Shown piece by piece: positions 4,313-6,187 of a stretch of 6,187 nt of DNA. Origin of the DNA: an uncultured Clostridia bacterium (lineage in GTDB: Bacteria > Bacillota > Clostridia > Christensenellales > DTU072); contig CAKRAY010000090.1 of the NCBI GenBank assembly GCA_934296355.1, forward strand, positions 1 to 6,187, given 5' to 3'. Positions within the stretch are counted from its first letter, which is position 1, and the number at the start of each line of letters is the position of its first letter. The translations under genes and the position numbers were made by a program. Under the pieces are notes generated by a model, which saw only the letters and a list, made by a program, of their open reading frames with translations, had not been told where the DNA came from and searched no databases.

Positions 4313-6016
4313 ATGGCAAAAAAAGAAGATACCGCCGTCACGGAAGTTAACGCACCGGAAGTTAATACCACGAAACCCGACGCCACGACGGAAATGGCTG
4401 TGAGCGTGAGTTTAGACAGTATGTCGTATGTTTGCGAATATTGCGGCAAAGTTAACGCTATCACCTCCCCCGGTTGCGTACGTTGCGGAAAGAGACGTCC
4501 GAGAAGCGAATATATCGCCGCGATGAACAGAGTTCGTAACGCGGACAACATGCGCGAACGCTACGTAGAAGAAAGAGCGCGTTTGGACCACGAAAAGGAC
4601 GAACAAACCAGACAACAAATAGTTCGTTTGGTAGAAGACAGAGTTGCGGAAGAGAGAGCCAATATCGAAGCGCAAAACGCGGTTCGTCTCGAACAAGAAA
4701 CCGACGCCATCAAGCGTACTACCGCGAGAGAGGCAGTACTCAGAATAATCAACGCCGAAAGAGAAGCGGAAGCCAGAATTAACGAAGCCAACGCCAGAGC
4801 GGACGATGCCATTAACGGACGCAGCAGACAAATTCAAGAGCAAATCGAAAGCGAAAGAGAAAAGGTTCTTTACGCGGCGGCGAAACGACTCGTTTCCGAA
4901 AGAACGGGAATAGAGAACGCGGCGGAAGAAAGAATCAATTCCGAGCGTCAAGCGACCGAAAGAAAGGCGCAAGAAACGATAAGCGATGCGGTAGAAGAGG
5001 CGAAGAGGACCGAGGCGAGGAAAGCCGTTTTGAAGGTAATCGCTTCCGAGCAATCTTCCGCGGACAAAATAAAATTAGAGCGCGAAGCGATACAACGCGC
5101 GGCTATGGATACCGTCGCCGAAGAGAGAAGAAAAGCGGAAATCGACGCGTATACCAAATATACTATTCAAAAAGAAGCCATCGAAAGAGCGGTTGACGAA
5201 AGAATAAAGGCGGAAAGAGAGATGCTCCTCGGCAGACGCGACAACGCCGCGCCGGGATACGGAGCGTACGGTAACGGCGCGCAAGCCGGATACGTGCAAC
5301 CTCTTACCATCGTGCCTTACGTAAATCCGCAACAACCGGTATATCAAACGTGCGGAGCGACCCAGTTATTCCGTTTCGTACCCGACGAACAACCCGCCGC
5401 GGCGCAAACGGCTCCCGCTACTAGCGCAAAGCATACGGAAACCATACCGGCGAAAACCGCGGAAGTTCAACCGAAAGAAAAAAAATCGCATAAAGGTTTG
5501 GCGGCTTCGGTAATAGCGTTCGTTTTAGGCGTTATAGGCGTGTTCGTTATGTTGGGCGCGCAACTCATTCCCTCGCTCACGACTTATTTGAGCGCGGTAG
5601 ACGGTTTCGAAAACATTGCGGTAACCTTGTCGCTGTTCAAACTTACCGAAGAAAGCAAATTGTTCGCGTTGTTTGCGTTTGAAAACTGGCACGGCTATTG
5701 CGTAAGCATAGGCGCGTTGGTATTCGTAGCGGCGGCGGCGATAAACGCGTTGCTCGCGCTTATAAGAGCGTTCGCTAAGAAAGGCTTCGTCGTAGGCTTC
5801 GCGCTTTCGGCGGTAGAACTTTTAGGCGCGATTGCTTTGACGGTCGGCGTAATCGTAGGCAAGTACAACGTAGGCGAAAGCGGCGCGATGAGTTGTTACG
5901 GTTCGTTCGTAGTCGCGGGAATAGCGGTAATTACCTTTATCGTATCCCTCGTCGGTTGGTTGGTAGTGAAGAAAGCGAACAAAGCGGAAAACGCAGAAGA
6001 AACCGCCAATAAATAA
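4313..6016 (+). CDS. Zinc-finger, coiled-coil, four-helix membrane protein of unknown function
   Basis: I do not recognise this 567-residue protein as a named family. In order: a polar N-terminus (1-35); a four-cysteine finger, C41-x2-C44-x3-N48-x6-C55-x2-C58, which has exactly the RanBP2-type spacing including the conserved Asn, with Tyr39 in place of the usual Trp; a very long Glu/Arg/Ala-rich helical segment (about 65-306) with almost no proline or glycine, expected to be coiled coil; a Gly/Tyr/Gln/Pro-rich linker (about 312-345); an Ala/Thr/Pro/Lys-rich tether (about 357-394); and four membrane helices at about 395-421, 461-486, 490-515 and 527-551, ending in a short charged tail. There is no signal peptide, so the finger and coil should lie in the cytoplasm. 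RanBP2-type fingers elsewhere bind single-stranded RNA or ubiquitin; neither is established here. It has its own strong promoter and a terminator just downstream, so it is probably monocistronic. Alternatively the finger is a generic zinc ribbon. Confidence 0.88.
   Translation: MAKKEDTAVTEVNAPEVNTTKPDATTEMAVSVSLDSMSYVCEYCGKVNAITSPGCVRCGKRRPRSEYIAAMNRVRNADNMRERYVEERARLDHEKDEQTRQQIVRLVEDRVAEERANIEAQNAVRLEQETDAIKRTTAREAVLRIINAEREAEARINEANARADDAINGRSRQIQEQIESEREKVLYAAAKRLVSERTGIENAAEERINSERQATERKAQETISDAVEEAKRTEARKAVLKVIASEQSSADKIKLEREAIQRAAMDTVAEERRKAEIDAYTKYTIQKEAIERAVDERIKAEREMLLGRRDNAAPGYGAYGNGAQAGYVQPLTIVPYVNPQQPVYQTCGATQLFRFVPDEQPAAAQTAPATSAKHTETIPAKTAEVQPKEKKSHKGLAASVIAFVLGVIGVFVMLGAQLIPSLTTYLSAVDGFENIAVTLSLFKLTEESKLFALFAFENWHGYCVSIGALVFVAAAAINALLALIRAFAKKGFVVGFALSAVELLGAIALTVGVIVGKYNVGESGAMSCYGSFVVAGIAVITFIVSLVGWLVVKKANKAENAEETANK
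4433..4486 (+). other. RanBP2-like zinc-finger motif within the 4313-6016 protein
   Basis: The codons for residues 41-58 encode CEYCGKVNAITSPGCVRC. Both CxxC knuckles and the asparagine between them match the RanBP2-type pattern C-x2-C-x3-N-x6-C-x2-C. The aromatic residue two positions before the first cysteine is Tyr rather than Trp. Zinc binding is very likely; nucleic-acid or protein binding is unproven. Confidence 0.7.
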
Positions 6017-6044
6017 TTAGTTTACTATGAATATTCGAAGATGG

Positions 6045-6077
6045 TTCTACCGCCGATCGCGGTAGAATTTTCTTTTT
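6045..6077 (+). terminator. Intrinsic terminator after the zinc-finger coiled-coil gene
   Basis: A perfect 9-bp stem (TTCTACCGC at 6045-6053, GCGGTAGAA at 6059-6067) with a five-base loop is followed at once by TTTTCTTTTT (6068-6077). It starts 28 bases after the stop at 6016. It is the only clear rho-independent terminator in the window, and it points along the + strand only. Confidence 0.9.
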
Positions 6078-6089
6078 CGGAGAAGCGCG

Positions 6090-6097
6090 AAGGAGGG
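6090..6097 (+). promoter_or_regulatory. Strong ribosome binding site for the last, partial gene
   Basis: AAGGAGGG is the closest match to the anti-Shine-Dalgarno sequence in the window. Its AGGAGG core ends nine bases before the GTG at 6106, supporting that GTG as a genuine start. Confidence 0.75.
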
Positions 6098-6105
6098 CGA
6101 AAGTC

Positions 6106-6187
6106 GTGTCGAAAAAAAGAGTTATTATCGAAGAATCGGAAACGAAACCGAGAGAGTATTTTAATATATTCCGCATGACGGATAAAG
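6106..6187 (+). CDS. Start of an unidentified gene, cut by the window end
   Basis: A GTG start at 6106 opens a frame with no stop for 27 codons up to the window edge. The product begins MSKKRVIIEESETKPRE and continues with YFNIFRMTDK. It is basic and acidic in alternation, with no signal peptide or membrane helix so far. The strong AAGGAGGG upstream is the main evidence that this is a gene. I cannot assign a function from so little sequence. It begins only 28 bases after the end of the terminator T-tract, which leaves no room for a complete promoter in between. It is therefore expressed by read-through or from a promoter located before the terminator. Confidence 0.62.
   Translation, partial: MSKKRVIIEESETKPREYFNIFRMTDK

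Noticed and set aside
4412..5053. Open frame of 213 codons on the minus strand, antisense to the zinc-finger coiled-coil gene
   Set aside because: Its Arg/Ser/Phe-rich composition is the complement of the repetitive Glu/Arg codons on the + strand. There is no supporting signal and no family resemblance.

Overview
The window carries ordinary bacterial chromosomal DNA, with every supported gene on the + strand. Four features suggest a member of the Bacillota, most likely an uncultivated clostridial lineage: AGGAG-type ribosome binding sites 5-9 bases before the starts, sigma-A-type promoters in very AT-rich gaps, an AddA-type (not RecB-type) recombination helicase-nuclease, and a bacterial glutaminyl-tRNA synthetase. 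This placement is an inference from style and gene content; no rRNA or other taxonomic marker is present.

Layout. Bases 1-832 hold the 3' end of addA, from helicase motif VI through the C-terminal PD-(D/E)XK nuclease. After a 124-base gap with an extended -10 promoter comes a 351-residue, three-helix membrane protein of unknown function (957-2012). A 94-base gap containing a long imperfect hairpin leads to a short GNAT acetyltransferase (2107-2481). Glutaminyl-tRNA synthetase, glnS, follows 55 bases later (2537-4162). A 150-base A-tract-rich gap carries the best promoter of the window. It drives a 567-residue protein (4313-6016) with an unusual architecture: one RanBP2-like zinc finger, about 240 residues of charged coiled coil with internal repeats, a Gly/Tyr/Gln/Pro-rich linker and four C-terminal membrane helices. 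A textbook intrinsic terminator (6045-6077) follows. Only 28 bases later a GTG-started gene with a strong ribosome binding site begins and runs off the window.

How the genes relate. There is no clear shared pathway: DNA repair, a membrane protein, an acetyltransferase, tRNA charging and a membrane-anchored coiled-coil protein. The GNAT gene and glnS are close enough to be co-transcribed. The 351-residue and 567-residue proteins each have their own promoter. No defence island, CRISPR array, tRNA, rRNA, insertion sequence or phage gene was seen, and no gap exceeds 300 bases.

Most worth a second look are the zinc-finger/coiled-coil/four-helix protein, the terminator that seems to stand between any promoter and the last gene, and the long hairpin upstream of the acetyltransferase.
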